Below, piece after piece: positions 25,650 through 34,546 of a stretch of DNA of 64,000 bases (the stretch's first letter is position 1; each line of letters begins with the position of its first letter). The notes under the pieces were generated by a model. It was not told where the DNA came from. It ran no database searches and saw only the letters and a list, made by a program, of their open reading frames with translations. The stretch is from Autumnicola lenta. GTDB taxonomy: Bacteria > Bacteroidota > Bacteroidia > Flavobacteriales > Flavobacteriaceae. The stretch lies in contig NZ_JAVRHO010000002.1 in the NCBI RefSeq assembly GCF_031846515.1, positions 62,001 through 126,000 of the forward strand, written 5' to 3'. The translations under genes were made by a program, and so were the position numbers.

Positions 25650-28600
25650 TTATAACTTAATATTCAAATTTAATCCATAACTACGAGCAGTTGGTAAGCC
25701 ATGATATTCTAATCCTGTTAGGTTATCGGAGGCCGAAAAAGCTGCTTCGGGATCAAGATTGTCTGTCGATTTTGAAATAACCAAAACATTGTTTACAAAT
25801 ACCCGCAGATTTAAGGTTTGGACAACACTATTTTCACCAAGCATTTCTGAGAAATCATATCCAAGAGAGACCGTTCTCCACCTGACAAAACTAGCATCAT
25901 ATACAAACGGAGTAGATATTCCCTTACTTCTGTAATCATTCCAAAAAACGCCTGCTTCTACCGGAGTTGTATTAGGTGTACCATCGGGATTCACAGCATC
26001 CATTACTACACCACCATCCCGTCCTTCCAAAGACATTTTATGCAATCCATGGCGCGTCCAGTTAAAATTAGAGTTTGAGAGCATTTTATGACCAGCCTTA
26101 AAATCTACCTGGCTAAAGAAGCTAAAACCCTTATAGTTAATATTATTGATCCAACCCCCTACATGCTTTGGTATGGCACTACCGTAGGTAATTAAATCTC
26201 CTGCCTGAAAACGTCCCTCCACAGTTATGATATTCCCCTCTTCATCTCTTAAATAATCCCTACCTCTTAAGGAAGCCATAGGCATTCCAACTTCATGAGA
26301 AACATTACCTATCAACTCTGCATTACCAACATCTATCCTTTGCTGGTTTTCCGCAAGCTCCAGCACCTCACTTTTGTTGTAAGCATAATTAAAAGAGGTT
26401 TCCCATCTTAAGTCGTCATTACGTACCGGTGAGATAGAAAGTAATGCCTCAACCCCCTCGTTTCTCAACCTACCTACATTTACCTTTGTCTGCTCAAAAC
26501 CAGATGCCACAGAAATATCTACATCAAGAATTTCATCTTCTGTATTTTTACGATATACGGCCATATCCAGGGTTACGCGATTACTAAAAAGACCTAGATT
26601 AAGTCCCACCTCAGCCTCTTTTACTTTTAGTGGGCGAAGATTTTGATTAGGACTTATATTACCTTGAATACCTCCTAGAGCTGTACCATTAAATTCATTT
26701 GGCTGAAGATTATAAAAAAGTTGATTGGCATAAGGGTCTGTATCACCCCCTACTTCCGCATAGGCAGCCCTTAATTTCCCAAAACTCAACCAATCTGGGG
26801 ATCCCTCACCCATAGCTTCAGTAAAAACAAAGCTGGAACTCACAGAAGGATAAAAGTAACTATTAGAATCAGGGTTTAATGTAGAAAACCAGTCGTTACG
26901 CCCGGTGAAATTGATAAATAAGAGGTTTCTAAAAGATGCTCCTGCGGTTCCGTAAATAGAATTTACTCTTTTCTTAAAGTAGCTATAACTTGGATTTTTT
27001 ATTTGACCATTATTAATAGTATATAAATCCCGAACGTAAAAATTTGTAACTGATGTACCTAAAGTTTGACCAGTTTGATCGAGTCTATTAGCCCCTACAA
27101 GAGCATCAAAACCAAAATCACCTAATTCACCTTCAGCACCAATAAGAAAATCCATGTTTAGCTCACGAAATTGTTCCGAATCCTGATAATAGTTCCCATT
27201 GAATCCTGAAGCTGCCGGAGAAAGAAATGCCGTTCCTGTTGGCCGATTCACCTCATGCTGGATAGAGAAATAATCCTGCCCAATACGCCCCTGAGCATAA
27301 AGCCATGGAGTAAACAAATAACGTAAAGAAACATTCCCGAAGAGACGGTCTCGCTTACGGTTCTCAAAACGATTAGCCATTGTAAAATACATATTTGTCC
27401 GGTTCCTAAATCGGGCAGGATTAATTTCGTCACCTGTTTCAGGATCCTCATAGACATCTTCCATCCACTCAGGATTGATACTGTTTGCCAATGTCATAAG
27501 TGTCTGGTTAACATTATAATCCTGCTGAGCCACAACAGGTGGATTTAAATTATCCTCATTGGAATAATTGGCATTAAGCTGGGTAGAAAATTTATCTGTT
27601 AAATTGTAATTCACTCCTATATTGATTGTGTTTTTATCAAAGCTGGAATTTGGGACAATACTTTCTACATCAGTATTGGAGAATGAAAGGCGAAAGCTTC
27701 CGTTTTCATCTCCTCCCGAAAGAGCTACAGTATTCATTAAAGTTATACCTGTATCATAAAAAGTATCAATCCGGTTTTTATGAGGAAGATAAGGATGTTG
27801 TTCCCCATCAAGTTGCCAGGTTGGCTCCCCATCAAACCTTTCTCCAAAACTCCACACTCCACTGCTCCTAGCCTCTGCAACACTCTGGGGTCTCACACCA
27901 CCTTCACCCTGGCCATACTCATACTGGAAATCAGTAAAATCAAGCGCATAATCAGCTTGAAAGCTTGAATTAAATTCAACACCAATTCCAGTGGATCCCG
28001 CTCCAGATTTTGTGGTTATAATAATCGCACCATCTTTTGCACGAAAGCCATAAAGAGCTGCAGCCGCTGCCCCTTTCAGCACTGTCATAGATTCTATATC
28101 TTCAGGGTTTATACTTTGAAGACCGTCACCTGAATCACTATTTGCTTCACCTGCAAAACCTTCCCCGCTATCATTTGCAGCACCTGCAGGAGAGTTGTTT
28201 ATCGGCACTCCATTCACAATTATCAAAGGAGAATTATCTCCACCAAAAGAAGATTGACCCCGGATCCTGATTTTGGAAGTTCCAGCCGGACCTGTAGTAG
28301 GAGTGGTAACATTAAGACCTGCAACCTTACCGACAAGATTATTACCAACATTTACATTCCTTTGAGCAGTCAATTCCTCTGTATCTACGGTACTTGCTGA
28401 ATACCCGAGACTTCTAGCCTCTCTTTTAACTCCCAAAGCGGTAACCACTACCTCATCCAAGGACTCAAGATCATTCTGCATTTGAACATTTATAATGTTC
28501 TCTGTATCCACGAGTCTCTCTTCAGGTTGCATTCCAACATAAGTATATAATAGAACTGAATTTACTGAACTTACCTGAATAGAATAATTACCATCGAAAT

Positions 28601-29033
28601 CTGTTAAGACTCCGTTACTGGTTCCCTTTTCCTGAACCGTGACGCTTGGGAGCGGCATTCCATTCGCATCTGTAACCTTTCCTTCAACCTGCATTTGAAA
28701 AGGTTGCCTAACATTAGCTTTTTTTTCAGGCACAACATCAGGAGCAGGATCGGTAGTTATTGTAATATTGTTTCTAATTATGGAAAACGTATAGGAAGTC
28801 CTGTCAGATAATTCCTGAACTACCTTTTCTATATTTTCCTTATTAAAAGTATATTGACCTACCAGTTCCTGTACTATATCGATTTCGCTGCCATACGCAA
28901 ATTTAAAGTCCGTTTGGCTTTCAATTTTATTTATTATAACCTTTATGGCAGGATTTTCTGCGCTAAAAGATATTTCCTGAGGATTTATTAGGAGCGGTAC
29001 ATAAATAAATAATGTAATTAATAGTTTGTTCAT
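25650..29033 (-). CDS. SusC-like TonB-dependent transporter with STN domain
   Basis: An outer-membrane importer of 1127 residues. A Sec signal is followed by a secretin/TonB short N-terminal (STN) domain at about 20-95, a carboxypeptidase-like beta domain at about 118-200, the TonB-box region (DEVVVTALGVKRE), a plug (IRIRGQSSFGGDNSPLIIVNG) and a beta-barrel ending in YGLNLNIKL. The STN domain is the part that contacts FecR-type anti-sigma factors, matching the fecR and ECF sigma genes just upstream. Ligand uptake therefore probably signals its own induction. The substrate cannot be deduced from the barrel. Confidence 0.95.
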   Translation of the reverse strand: MNKLLITLFIYVPLLINPQEISFSAENPAIKVIINKIESQTDFKFAYGSEIDIVQELVGQYTFNKENIEKVVQELSDRTSYTFSIIRNNITITTDPAPDVVPEKKANVRQPFQMQVEGKVTDANGMPLPSVTVQEKGTSNGVLTDFDGNYSIQVSSVNSVLLYTYVGMQPEERLVDTENIINVQMQNDLESLDEVVVTALGVKREARSLGYSASTVDTEELTAQRNVNVGNNLVGKVAGLNVTTPTTGPAGTSKIRIRGQSSFGGDNSPLIIVNGVPINNSPAGAANDSGEGFAGEANSDSGDGLQSINPEDIESMTVLKGAAAAALYGFRAKDGAIIITTKSGAGSTGIGVEFNSSFQADYALDFTDFQYEYGQGEGGVRPQSVAEARSSGVWSFGERFDGEPTWQLDGEQHPYLPHKNRIDTFYDTGITLMNTVALSGGDENGSFRLSFSNTDVESIVPNSSFDKNTINIGVNYNLTDKFSTQLNANYSNEDNLNPPVVAQQDYNVNQTLMTLANSINPEWMEDVYEDPETGDEINPARFRNRTNMYFTMANRFENRKRDRLFGNVSLRYLFTPWLYAQGRIGQDYFSIQHEVNRPTGTAFLSPAASGFNGNYYQDSEQFRELNMDFLIGAEGELGDFGFDALVGANRLDQTGQTLGTSVTNFYVRDLYTINNGQIKNPSYSYFKKRVNSIYGTAGASFRNLLFINFTGRNDWFSTLNPDSNSYFYPSVSSSFVFTEAMGEGSPDWLSFGKLRAAYAEVGGDTDPYANQLFYNLQPNEFNGTALGGIQGNISPNQNLRPLKVKEAEVGLNLGLFSNRVTLDMAVYRKNTEDEILDVDISVASGFEQTKVNVGRLRNEGVEALLSISPVRNDDLRWETSFNYAYNKSEVLELAENQQRIDVGNAELIGNVSHEVGMPMASLRGRDYLRDEEGNIITVEGRFQAGDLITYGSAIPKHVGGWINNINYKGFSFFSQVDFKAGHKMLSNSNFNWTRHGLHKMSLEGRDGGVVMDAVNPDGTPNTTPVEAGVFWNDYRSKGISTPFVYDASFVRWRTVSLGYDFSEMLGENSVVQTLNLRVFVNNVLVISKSTDNLDPEAAFSASDNLTGLEYHGLPTARSYGLNLNIKL

Positions 29034-29141
29034 ATTTAAATTCTTTAAATTTGAAAATGTAAAGTCCTATTCGACGTAAGAGTCGGTAGTGCTTCTTTTT
29101 TTTTAATAAAAGGGTTCTCTATTTGACGGTGGAAACCCTTT

Positions 29142-29999
29142 TTATTTTCTGCTAATTTCTACTTGCTTTTTTTCTTCTTTTATTTCATAACTTATGTTGT
29201 TTATGATAGACAATAGATGTAATATTTCAGCTAAAGAATCTTCCTTGTTTATTCTTAGTGTTACCCGCTCTTTCTCCGTGAGATCAGAATTAGAGAATTT
29301 ATAATTGAACCGTCTACCAAGAAAATCAAAAAGTTCTTCCAGTTCTATATTGTTTACATCAATAAATTTATTTCCGAGAGCAAATGAAAGCGTGGTATTA
29401 AATTTTCTGATTTTCGTAATTCCCTGGTGATAAGCCAAACTCTCTCCCGGAATTAACCCCCAGGATTCTGCCTGCCCTTTTACCTTAACCATTATTCTGC
29501 CAGTATAAAGAGAAATTTCCACACCTTTAGAACCCTTCTCCGAAACGGAAAACTTTGTACCCAAAACTTTTGTAGTGGTCGAACCTGAAATCACATTAAA
29601 CTCTCTTGAACTATCCTTAACTACGTCAAAAAAAGCTTCTCCCTTTATTTCAACCTTTCTGGCACTAAAATGCTCCTTATACTTTATTTCCCCTCCTTCC
29701 TTTAGCAGCACAAGACTTCCGTCAGGTAAGTTTACTTGCTTATCCAGTAAGCCGTAATTATTAATCTGTATAATAGGATTATAGAGAGCCACATAATAAT
29801 AGGTTGAAAAAAGTAAAACCAGAACAGCTGCAGCCATACCGGCCCCATAATAATTCCTTCTAAAACTAGATTTATCTTTAAGGGAATTTGCGCTGCTGAA
29901 TTTTTGCCAGGATTCTTCTATCTGATCTTTGGGTAATTCGCTATAAGAAGCGTTCCAAAATCGCTCAACATCTTTATTATTAAATTCTCTATTTTTCAC
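29142..29999 (-). CDS. FecR-family anti-sigma factor
   Basis: A 285-residue inner-membrane regulator. The N-terminal cytoplasmic sigma-binding part (about 1-50) contains ERFWNASYSELP. One transmembrane helix lies at about 52-72, followed by the FecR domain (LPDGSLVLLKEGGEIKY, FDVVKDSSREFNVISG, GTKFSV) and a C-terminal DUF4974-type domain that meets the STN domain of the transporter. It lies between the sigma and susC genes, as in Fec-type trans-envelope switches. Confidence 0.93.
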   Translation of the reverse strand: MKNREFNNKDVERFWNASYSELPKDQIEESWQKFSSANSLKDKSSFRRNYYGAGMAAAVLVLLFSTYYYVALYNPIIQINNYGLLDKQVNLPDGSLVLLKEGGEIKYKEHFSARKVEIKGEAFFDVVKDSSREFNVISGSTTTKVLGTKFSVSEKGSKGVEISLYTGRIMVKVKGQAESWGLIPGESLAYHQGITKIRKFNTTLSFALGNKFIDVNNIELEELFDFLGRRFNYKFSNSDLTEKERVTLRINKEDSLAEILHLLSIINNISYEIKEEKKQVEISRK

Positions 30000-30073
30000 C
30001 TATTTAAATATCTATTTATATTACTATAACAATTGAGTATTTAAAAGTTCCTAATTTTATTATGTTAAAATTA

Positions 30074-30607
30074 TTATTTATGCAATTCTTCTTTAATAAA
30101 GTTATGCGCAAGATATATATGGTTAGCTATGGTTTTCTTAGATATACCAAGGGCTTGAGAGATTTCAGTATAACTTAAATTGTCAATTTTGTGAAGAATG
30201 AAAACATTTTTCCTTTTGGAAGGTAATCGCTCCATAATCCGATGCAAGCGATCAAGTTTTAGGCTAAAAGTGGTAAAGATGTTTTCATCCTGTGGCTCTG
30301 GGGAAAGATAATCCTCTTTTAATTCTGAAATTATGCGCGATTCTCTTTTTAAATGATTTAATATCAGGTTTTTACATATCACAAAAATCTGCTGATCCAG
30401 GGTAACATCATCTTTTAACTGATTTCGATTCTCCCAAACTTTAAGAAAAGTTTGTTGTACGAAATCGTCAGAATCCATTGTTGAGGAATGGAAGCGTTGA
30501 GAAAAATTATATAGCTTCGAATAGTACAATTTATATACCCTTTCCAGAGATTTTACATCACCGCTTTTCAAGGCTCTTATTAAAAAAAATGTTTTCAAAT
30601 TTTTCAA
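30074..30607 (-). CDS. ECF-type RNA polymerase sigma factor
   Basis: A 177-residue sigma-70 family ECF factor. Region 2 is seen around LERVYKLYYSKLYNFSQRF and DDFVQQTFLKVWENR, region 4 around RLPSKRKNVFILHKIDNLSY and the helix-turn-helix TEISQALGISKKTIANHI. It is held by the FecR protein encoded next and should direct transcription of the downstream susC-susD-dehydratase-aldolase genes. A -7-like box lies about 45 bases upstream. Confidence 0.95.
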   Translation of the reverse strand: MKNLKTFFLIRALKSGDVKSLERVYKLYYSKLYNFSQRFHSSTMDSDDFVQQTFLKVWENRNQLKDDVTLDQQIFVICKNLILNHLKRESRIISELKEDYLSPEPQDENIFTTFSLKLDRLHRIMERLPSKRKNVFILHKIDNLSYTEISQALGISKKTIANHIYLAHNFIKEELHK

Positions 30608-30649
30608 TTATTATTAAAAAATTTCTTAAATCGAAACTACCTTCTGTTT

Positions 30650-30657
30650 CAAAGTTA
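30650..30657 (-). promoter_or_regulatory. -7 element upstream of the ECF sigma gene
   Basis: On the minus strand TAACTTTG fits TAnnTTTG, 43 bases before the sigma gene start. No TTG is visible at the expected -33 spacing, so this is tentative. Confidence 0.4.
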
Positions 30658-30659
30658 AC

Positions 30660-31248
30660 TAAATTTAAAATTAAAGTTAAATAAAAATCAACAATTCTTA
30701 AATAGATTGTAAAAAATTGTGAAATTAATAATACCCTGGACAAAAATGTGTGGGGTAGGAAGGATTTGACAGCTGAAATGGACAAAGACTGCTTTAGCGA
30801 AGGCTGCTTCAAAAAAAAGCAGTACCGGCGAAAAATTTTTAAGCTTATTAAGAAGTAGCTTCGAAAGCTATGAAGCAAAAGAGGATTATTAAGTACAAGA
30901 GGAAAAAGTTTACGAGCAAGGATCAAAAATTCACGATACCGGTCCAATATTACAACAACAGAGATTCACTAAAGAGATAACCTATATACTCCAGTTCATC
31001 CAGTCATAAGCGTGTCGATAGAAAAAATCCCTATGCAAAATTGGAAATGGCATATCCTCACCAACGGTAGGTCCCGGATCTAGTTTTAAACCATGAAACC
31101 AACTTAGATCTAATCAAATAGTGGATACTTGATTAACTGTAGATGCTATTTTGGAAAGATAGCAATGCTAACTTTTTAAATTTTGAGGTAACTTATTAGT
31201 TCCCATTTTAAATCAAATTGATTCAAATTAAATGAATCCTTAAAACCT
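30660..31248. other. Gene-free interval with possible decayed sequence
   Basis: About 590 bases without a credible gene. Short plus-strand stretches read like coding sequence but are broken by stops in every frame, for example around 30738-30860 and 31010-31080. This suggests an unrecognised gene remnant; I cannot name it. The minus-strand frame at 30558-30947 lacks family features. Confidence 0.35.
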
Positions 31249-31251
31249 TAA

Positions 31252-31283
31252 AAACCACGCTAATCCTAAGATTTGCGTGGTTT
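31252..31283 (-). terminator. Terminator after tRNA-Arg
   Basis: AAACCACGC (31252-31260) and GCGTGGTTT (31275-31283) form a perfect nine-base-pair stem. On the minus strand it is followed by a T-rich run and lies 23 bases after the tRNA 3' end. Confidence 0.8.
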
Positions 31284-31305
31284 TGGTGCTAATTGTTATT
31301 AGCTT

Positions 31306-31382
31306 TGGTGACCCCGGAGGGATTCAAACCCCCAACCCTCAGAGCCGAAATCTGATGCGCTATTCAGTTGCGCCACGGGGCC
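31306..31382 (-). tRNA. tRNA-Arg (anticodon TCG)
   Basis: Read on the minus strand the sequence folds as a full cloverleaf. The acceptor GGCCCCG pairs with CGGGGTC (one G-U), the D arm is GCGC/GCGC, and the anticodon stem is TCAGA/TCTGA. The loop TTTCGGC gives anticodon TCG, decoding CGA and other CGN codons. The T arm is GGGGG/CCCTC with loop TTTGAAT. Discriminator A is followed by an encoded CCA (31308-31306). It lies upstream of the terminator and downstream of the YqeY-type gene. Confidence 0.96.
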
Positions 31383-31407
31383 GTTATTTTTCCTGTGAGG
31401 ATTAAAT

Positions 31408-31860
31408 TTATTTACTAAGTTTTCTCTTTACAATCGCAGATATTGTTCTACCGTCTGCCCTTCCTGCAAGTTCTTTTGAAGCCATTCCCATCACCTTTCC
31501 CATATCCTGCATTCCGCTCGCATTGGTGTTCTGAATAATCTCTTCTATTTTCAATTCAATTTCTGCTTCACTCATTTGCTCTGGAAGAAAATTCTCAATT
31601 ACTTCTGCCTGCTTTTCTTCAGGTTCAGCCAGATCTTCTCTTCCCTGCTCCCGGTAAATAGTAGCACTTTCCTTACGCTGCTTTACAAGTTTCTGCAAGA
31701 GTTTAAGCTCTTCATCTTCGGTTAGGCCATCCTTAGAAGCGCTATCAGTATTCGCCAGAAGAATAGCACTTTTCACAGCTCTAAGAGCTTCCAGTTTTGT
31801 ACTATCTTTAGCCCGCATCGCCGCTTTCATCTCAACCATTACTTCATCCTGTAGACTCAT
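31408..31860 (-). CDS. GatB/YqeY domain protein
   Basis: A 150-residue stand-alone YqeY protein, related to the C-terminal tail domain of GatB in the tRNA amidotransferase. Features are RAVKSAILLANTD, the KLVKQRKESATIYREQGR helix, FLPEQMSEAEIE, and GKVMGMASKELAGRADGRTIS near the end, all standard for the family. Its free-standing role is uncertain; tRNA binding is assumed from homology. The frame opens at 31911, but the ATG at 31860 gives the family start (MSLQDEV). It is immediately upstream of tRNA-Arg on the same strand. Confidence 0.92.
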   Translation of the reverse strand: MSLQDEVMVEMKAAMRAKDSTKLEALRAVKSAILLANTDSASKDGLTEDEELKLLQKLVKQRKESATIYREQGREDLAEPEEKQAEVIENFLPEQMSEAEIELKIEEIIQNTNASGMQDMGKVMGMASKELAGRADGRTISAIVKRKLSK

Positions 31861-32170
31861 TGTTTCTCGTTTCTGGGTGCGAAGATAAAATATTATATTT
31901 AAAATCACCACTTAAATCCAATTCCAAAATCAGATCGTGTTCAGTATAATTTTTCATCCTAACTTTTTGCTTCTAAAGAGACACTCTGTTTTTCCACATT
32001 ATCGGCCCTGCTACAGTGTCATCATTTCCCTGGCGTATAATATTTTAACCCTCCTCCTTTTTTGACCACTATAGTAAATCCTGAATGAGTTCATATCGCT
32101 CTTTTTTATTAGGAGGATTATTTCCATTATATTGGATTTATTCCTATTTTTGATAAAATTGCTATGAGAA

Positions 32171-33436
32171 ATGAATTTCGATAGGATTAAGGAAAAATTG
32201 TCCATCCTTGCAGATGCGGCTAAGTATGACGTCTCCTGCTCCAGCAGTGGAAGTAATCGTAAAAACAGAGGAAAGGGGCTCGGAGATTCTTCAGGAATGG
32301 GAATTTGCCATAGCTATACAGAAGATGGGAGGTGTGTTTCTCTGCTCAAAATTCTTCTTACTAACCATTGCATTTTTGATTGTGCTTATTGCGTCACCCG
32401 TAAAAGCAATGATATAAAACGTGCCGCCTTTAAAGTGCAGGAAGTAGTAGATCTTACTATTAATTTCTACCGACGCAATTATATTGAAGGTCTATTTCTT
32501 AGTTCAGGAATTTTTAAAGATGCTGATTATACTATGGAACGCCTTATTTTGGTTGCTAAAAAGCTTCGATTAGAAGAAAATTTTAACGGATACATTCATC
32601 TGAAATCCATACCTGGAGCAAGTGATGAGCTTATGCAGGAAGCCGGATTATATGCAGACAGGCTAAGCGTTAACATTGAAATACCTACTGTTTCCGGCCT
32701 AAAACTTTTGGCTCCAGATAAAAAACATGAAGATTTCATGAAACCCATGCGCAAGGTGAAAAATGAAATTACAAAAAATCGTGAAGAGAGTAATATCTTA
32801 AAATCCACACCAAAATACGCTCCTGCAGGACAAAGCACTCAGATGATTGTTGGAGCCACAGGAGAGACAGACAGGGACATCATGTACACCGCCACTTACT
32901 TTTACAAAAAATACGAAATGAAAAGGGTTTATTATTCAGGTTATGTGCCGGTTACCAGCGATCCCCGACTGCCAGCTCTCACCTCTGCCGTTCCCATGTT
33001 GCGGGAGAACCGTCTTTATCAAACAGATTGGCTGCTTCGCTTTTACGGCTTTGACATAAGAGAACTACTAAATGAAGAACATAAAAATTTAGATACAGAT
33101 ATTGATCCCAAATTAAGCTGGGCGCTTCGCAACATGCACCTTTTTCCTGTAGATATAAATAAAGCTGAAAAACAACTGCTGGCACGCGTCCCGGGAATCG
33201 GGTTAAAGTCGGTTCATAAAATTATTAATGCCCGTAAACATCGCTGCCTCAATTGGGAACATCTTAAAAATATTGGAATTGCCTTCAATCGCGCAAAATT
33301 CTTTATTATATGTAATTCACATGGGTGGGAGACGAAAGATCTTTCTTCAGAAAAAATTAAAAGTTTAATACTCAAAACCTCGAGTAGCAAATTTAAAAAG
33401 AATTATAGTCCGCAATTGTCAATTTTCGACTCATGA
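32171..33436 (+). CDS. Radical SAM protein, putative DNA modification/repair
   Basis: A 421-residue member of the family usually called putative DNA modification/repair radical SAM protein, distantly like spore photoproduct lyase. The iron-sulfur motif C-IFD-C-AY-C is in NHCIFDCAYCVTRKSND. The C-terminus has a helix-hairpin-helix DNA-binding motif, ARVPGIGLKSVHKIINARK. The stop overlaps the next ATG by four bases, and the DUF4130 partner is conserved next door in many bacteria. TATTTTTG at 32145-32152 is a plausible -7 box. The lesion or base it handles is not established. Confidence 0.9.
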   Translation: MNFDRIKEKLSILADAAKYDVSCSSSGSNRKNRGKGLGDSSGMGICHSYTEDGRCVSLLKILLTNHCIFDCAYCVTRKSNDIKRAAFKVQEVVDLTINFYRRNYIEGLFLSSGIFKDADYTMERLILVAKKLRLEENFNGYIHLKSIPGASDELMQEAGLYADRLSVNIEIPTVSGLKLLAPDKKHEDFMKPMRKVKNEITKNREESNILKSTPKYAPAGQSTQMIVGATGETDRDIMYTATYFYKKYEMKRVYYSGYVPVTSDPRLPALTSAVPMLRENRLYQTDWLLRFYGFDIRELLNEEHKNLDTDIDPKLSWALRNMHLFPVDINKAEKQLLARVPGIGLKSVHKIINARKHRCLNWEHLKNIGIAFNRAKFFIICNSHGWETKDLSSEKIKSLILKTSSSKFKKNYSPQLSIFDS

Positions 33437-34209
33437 AAACTATATTAAGCTATGATGGAACTTTTACGGGATTTCTTACATGTGTCTTTACCACGTATGA
33501 AGAAAAACTTGAAGTGGTGGACATTCAACAGGAGCAAAGGGCAACAGAATTATTGTTCAGCCAACTACAAAATATCATTACAGATGAAGCTAAAGCCGCA
33601 AGGGTTGCTTTGGCTATAAAAGAAAGATGTTCAGCCGCCGGAAGAAGGAATCTCTACCGGGCATTCCTTAGTGAAGAACCAGGAATTGAGCTTACTATGC
33701 TGAAATACCTGCAGTATGTTTTTAAAAGCAAACATCAAATTGATTCCGATTATAGTAATCCACAAGTTTTAAAAATTGCTCAGACAGCTAAAAAAGTCGG
33801 CAGAGAAAAACATCGTATGGAGGCTTTTATACGTTTTAAGCTGACTAAGGATCAAATATATTTTGCCTGTATTGAACCTGATTTCAATGTTTTGCCTCTT
33901 ATCCAGGAACATTTTAAAAAAAGATATGCCGATCAGGCATGGATTATTTACGACATCGCAAGAAAATACGGGTTATATTATGATCTTCAGGAAGTTAATC
34001 AAATAGCCTTACAATTTAATCAGGATATTTACATAAACACCAGTAATGGCAAGGCTTTAGATCCTAAAGAGATAGAGTTTCAACAGTTGTGGCAACAATA
34101 TTTTACAAGTACCAACATTGCATCAAGAAAAAACACTAAGCTTCACCTGCAACATGTTCCCAGACGGTACTGGAAATATTTAAGTGAAAAGAGCCTATTG
34201 CATAATTAA
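33433..34209 (+). CDS. TIGR03915/DUF4130 putative DNA repair protein
   Basis: A 258-residue partner of the upstream radical SAM protein. It begins LSYDGTFTGFLTCVFTTYEEK, typical of this family, and contains REKHRMEAFIRFKLTKDQIYFACIEPDFNVLPLI and a late MDIYYDLQ-like segment (YGLYYDLQ). The DUF4130 region is related to uracil-DNA-glycosylase partner proteins in some fusions. No signal peptide is present, so it is cytoplasmic. The ATGA overlap means equal expression and probably a complex with the radical SAM enzyme. Confidence 0.9.
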   Translation: MKTILSYDGTFTGFLTCVFTTYEEKLEVVDIQQEQRATELLFSQLQNIITDEAKAARVALAIKERCSAAGRRNLYRAFLSEEPGIELTMLKYLQYVFKSKHQIDSDYSNPQVLKIAQTAKKVGREKHRMEAFIRFKLTKDQIYFACIEPDFNVLPLIQEHFKKRYADQAWIIYDIARKYGLYYDLQEVNQIALQFNQDIYINTSNGKALDPKEIEFQQLWQQYFTSTNIASRKNTKLHLQHVPRRYWKYLSEKSLLHN

Positions 34210-34226
34210 AAAATAGTTTAAATTTG
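34198..34226 (+). promoter_or_regulatory. Promoter of the first acidic lipoprotein gene
   Basis: TTG (34198-34200), an 18-base spacer, and TAAATTTG (34219-34226) match the Bacteroidota sigma-ABfr pattern. The ATG at 34256 follows 29 bases later. The -33 part lies inside the end of the DUF4130 gene. Confidence 0.7.
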
Positions 34227-34255
34227 TTGCTTCAACTAATTAAACAAATATTACA

Positions 34256-34471
34256 ATGAGAAAATTATTTTTATTATTCGCGGTAGCAACAATGTCTCTT
34301 TCTATCTATTCTTGTAGAGAAACTACAGAAGAAAATGTAGAAAACGATATGGAAGAAATCGGTAACGACATCGAAGAGTCTGCTGAAGAAGCTGGTGAAG
34401 ACATCGAGAATGCTACCGAGGAAGCTGGTAACGAAGTAGAAGCAGAAGTAGAAGGAACTGACGAGATGTAA
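34256..34471 (+). CDS. Small acidic lipoprotein A
   Basis: A 71-residue protein with a signal peptide and lipobox SIYSC, followed by about 50 residues with very many Glu and Asp and almost no basic residues after the lipobox. The repeated pattern E-x-x-G-[ND]-[DE]-[IV]-E recurs about every 11 residues (EEIGNDIEE, EEAGEDIEN, EEAGNEVEA), suggesting an amphipathic helix or coiled coil at the membrane. The function is unknown. It has its own promoter and terminator and a paralogue at 34547, so expression is probably strong and independent. Confidence 0.85.
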   Translation: MRKLFLLFAVATMSLSIYSCRETTEENVENDMEEIGNDIEESAEEAGEDIENATEEAGNEVEAEVEGTDEM

Positions 34472-34495
34472 TCATCGTTTGAACTAATATTTTCT

Positions 34496-34525
34496 AAAGC
34501 CATTCTGATTTCGGAATGGCTTTTT
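34496..34525 (+). terminator. Terminator after acidic lipoprotein A
   Basis: GCCATTC (34499-34505) pairs with GAATGGC (34514-34520), extended by flanking A/T pairs, and is followed by TTTTT. It separates the two small lipoprotein genes. Confidence 0.8.
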
Positions 34526-34546
34526 ACTTTTAATATAATCACAACA

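Noticed and set aside
30558..30947. A 129-codon minus-strand frame upstream of the sigma gene.
   Set aside because: It overlaps the sigma gene start in another frame, has no recognisable motif, and its composition reflects an AT-rich spacer.
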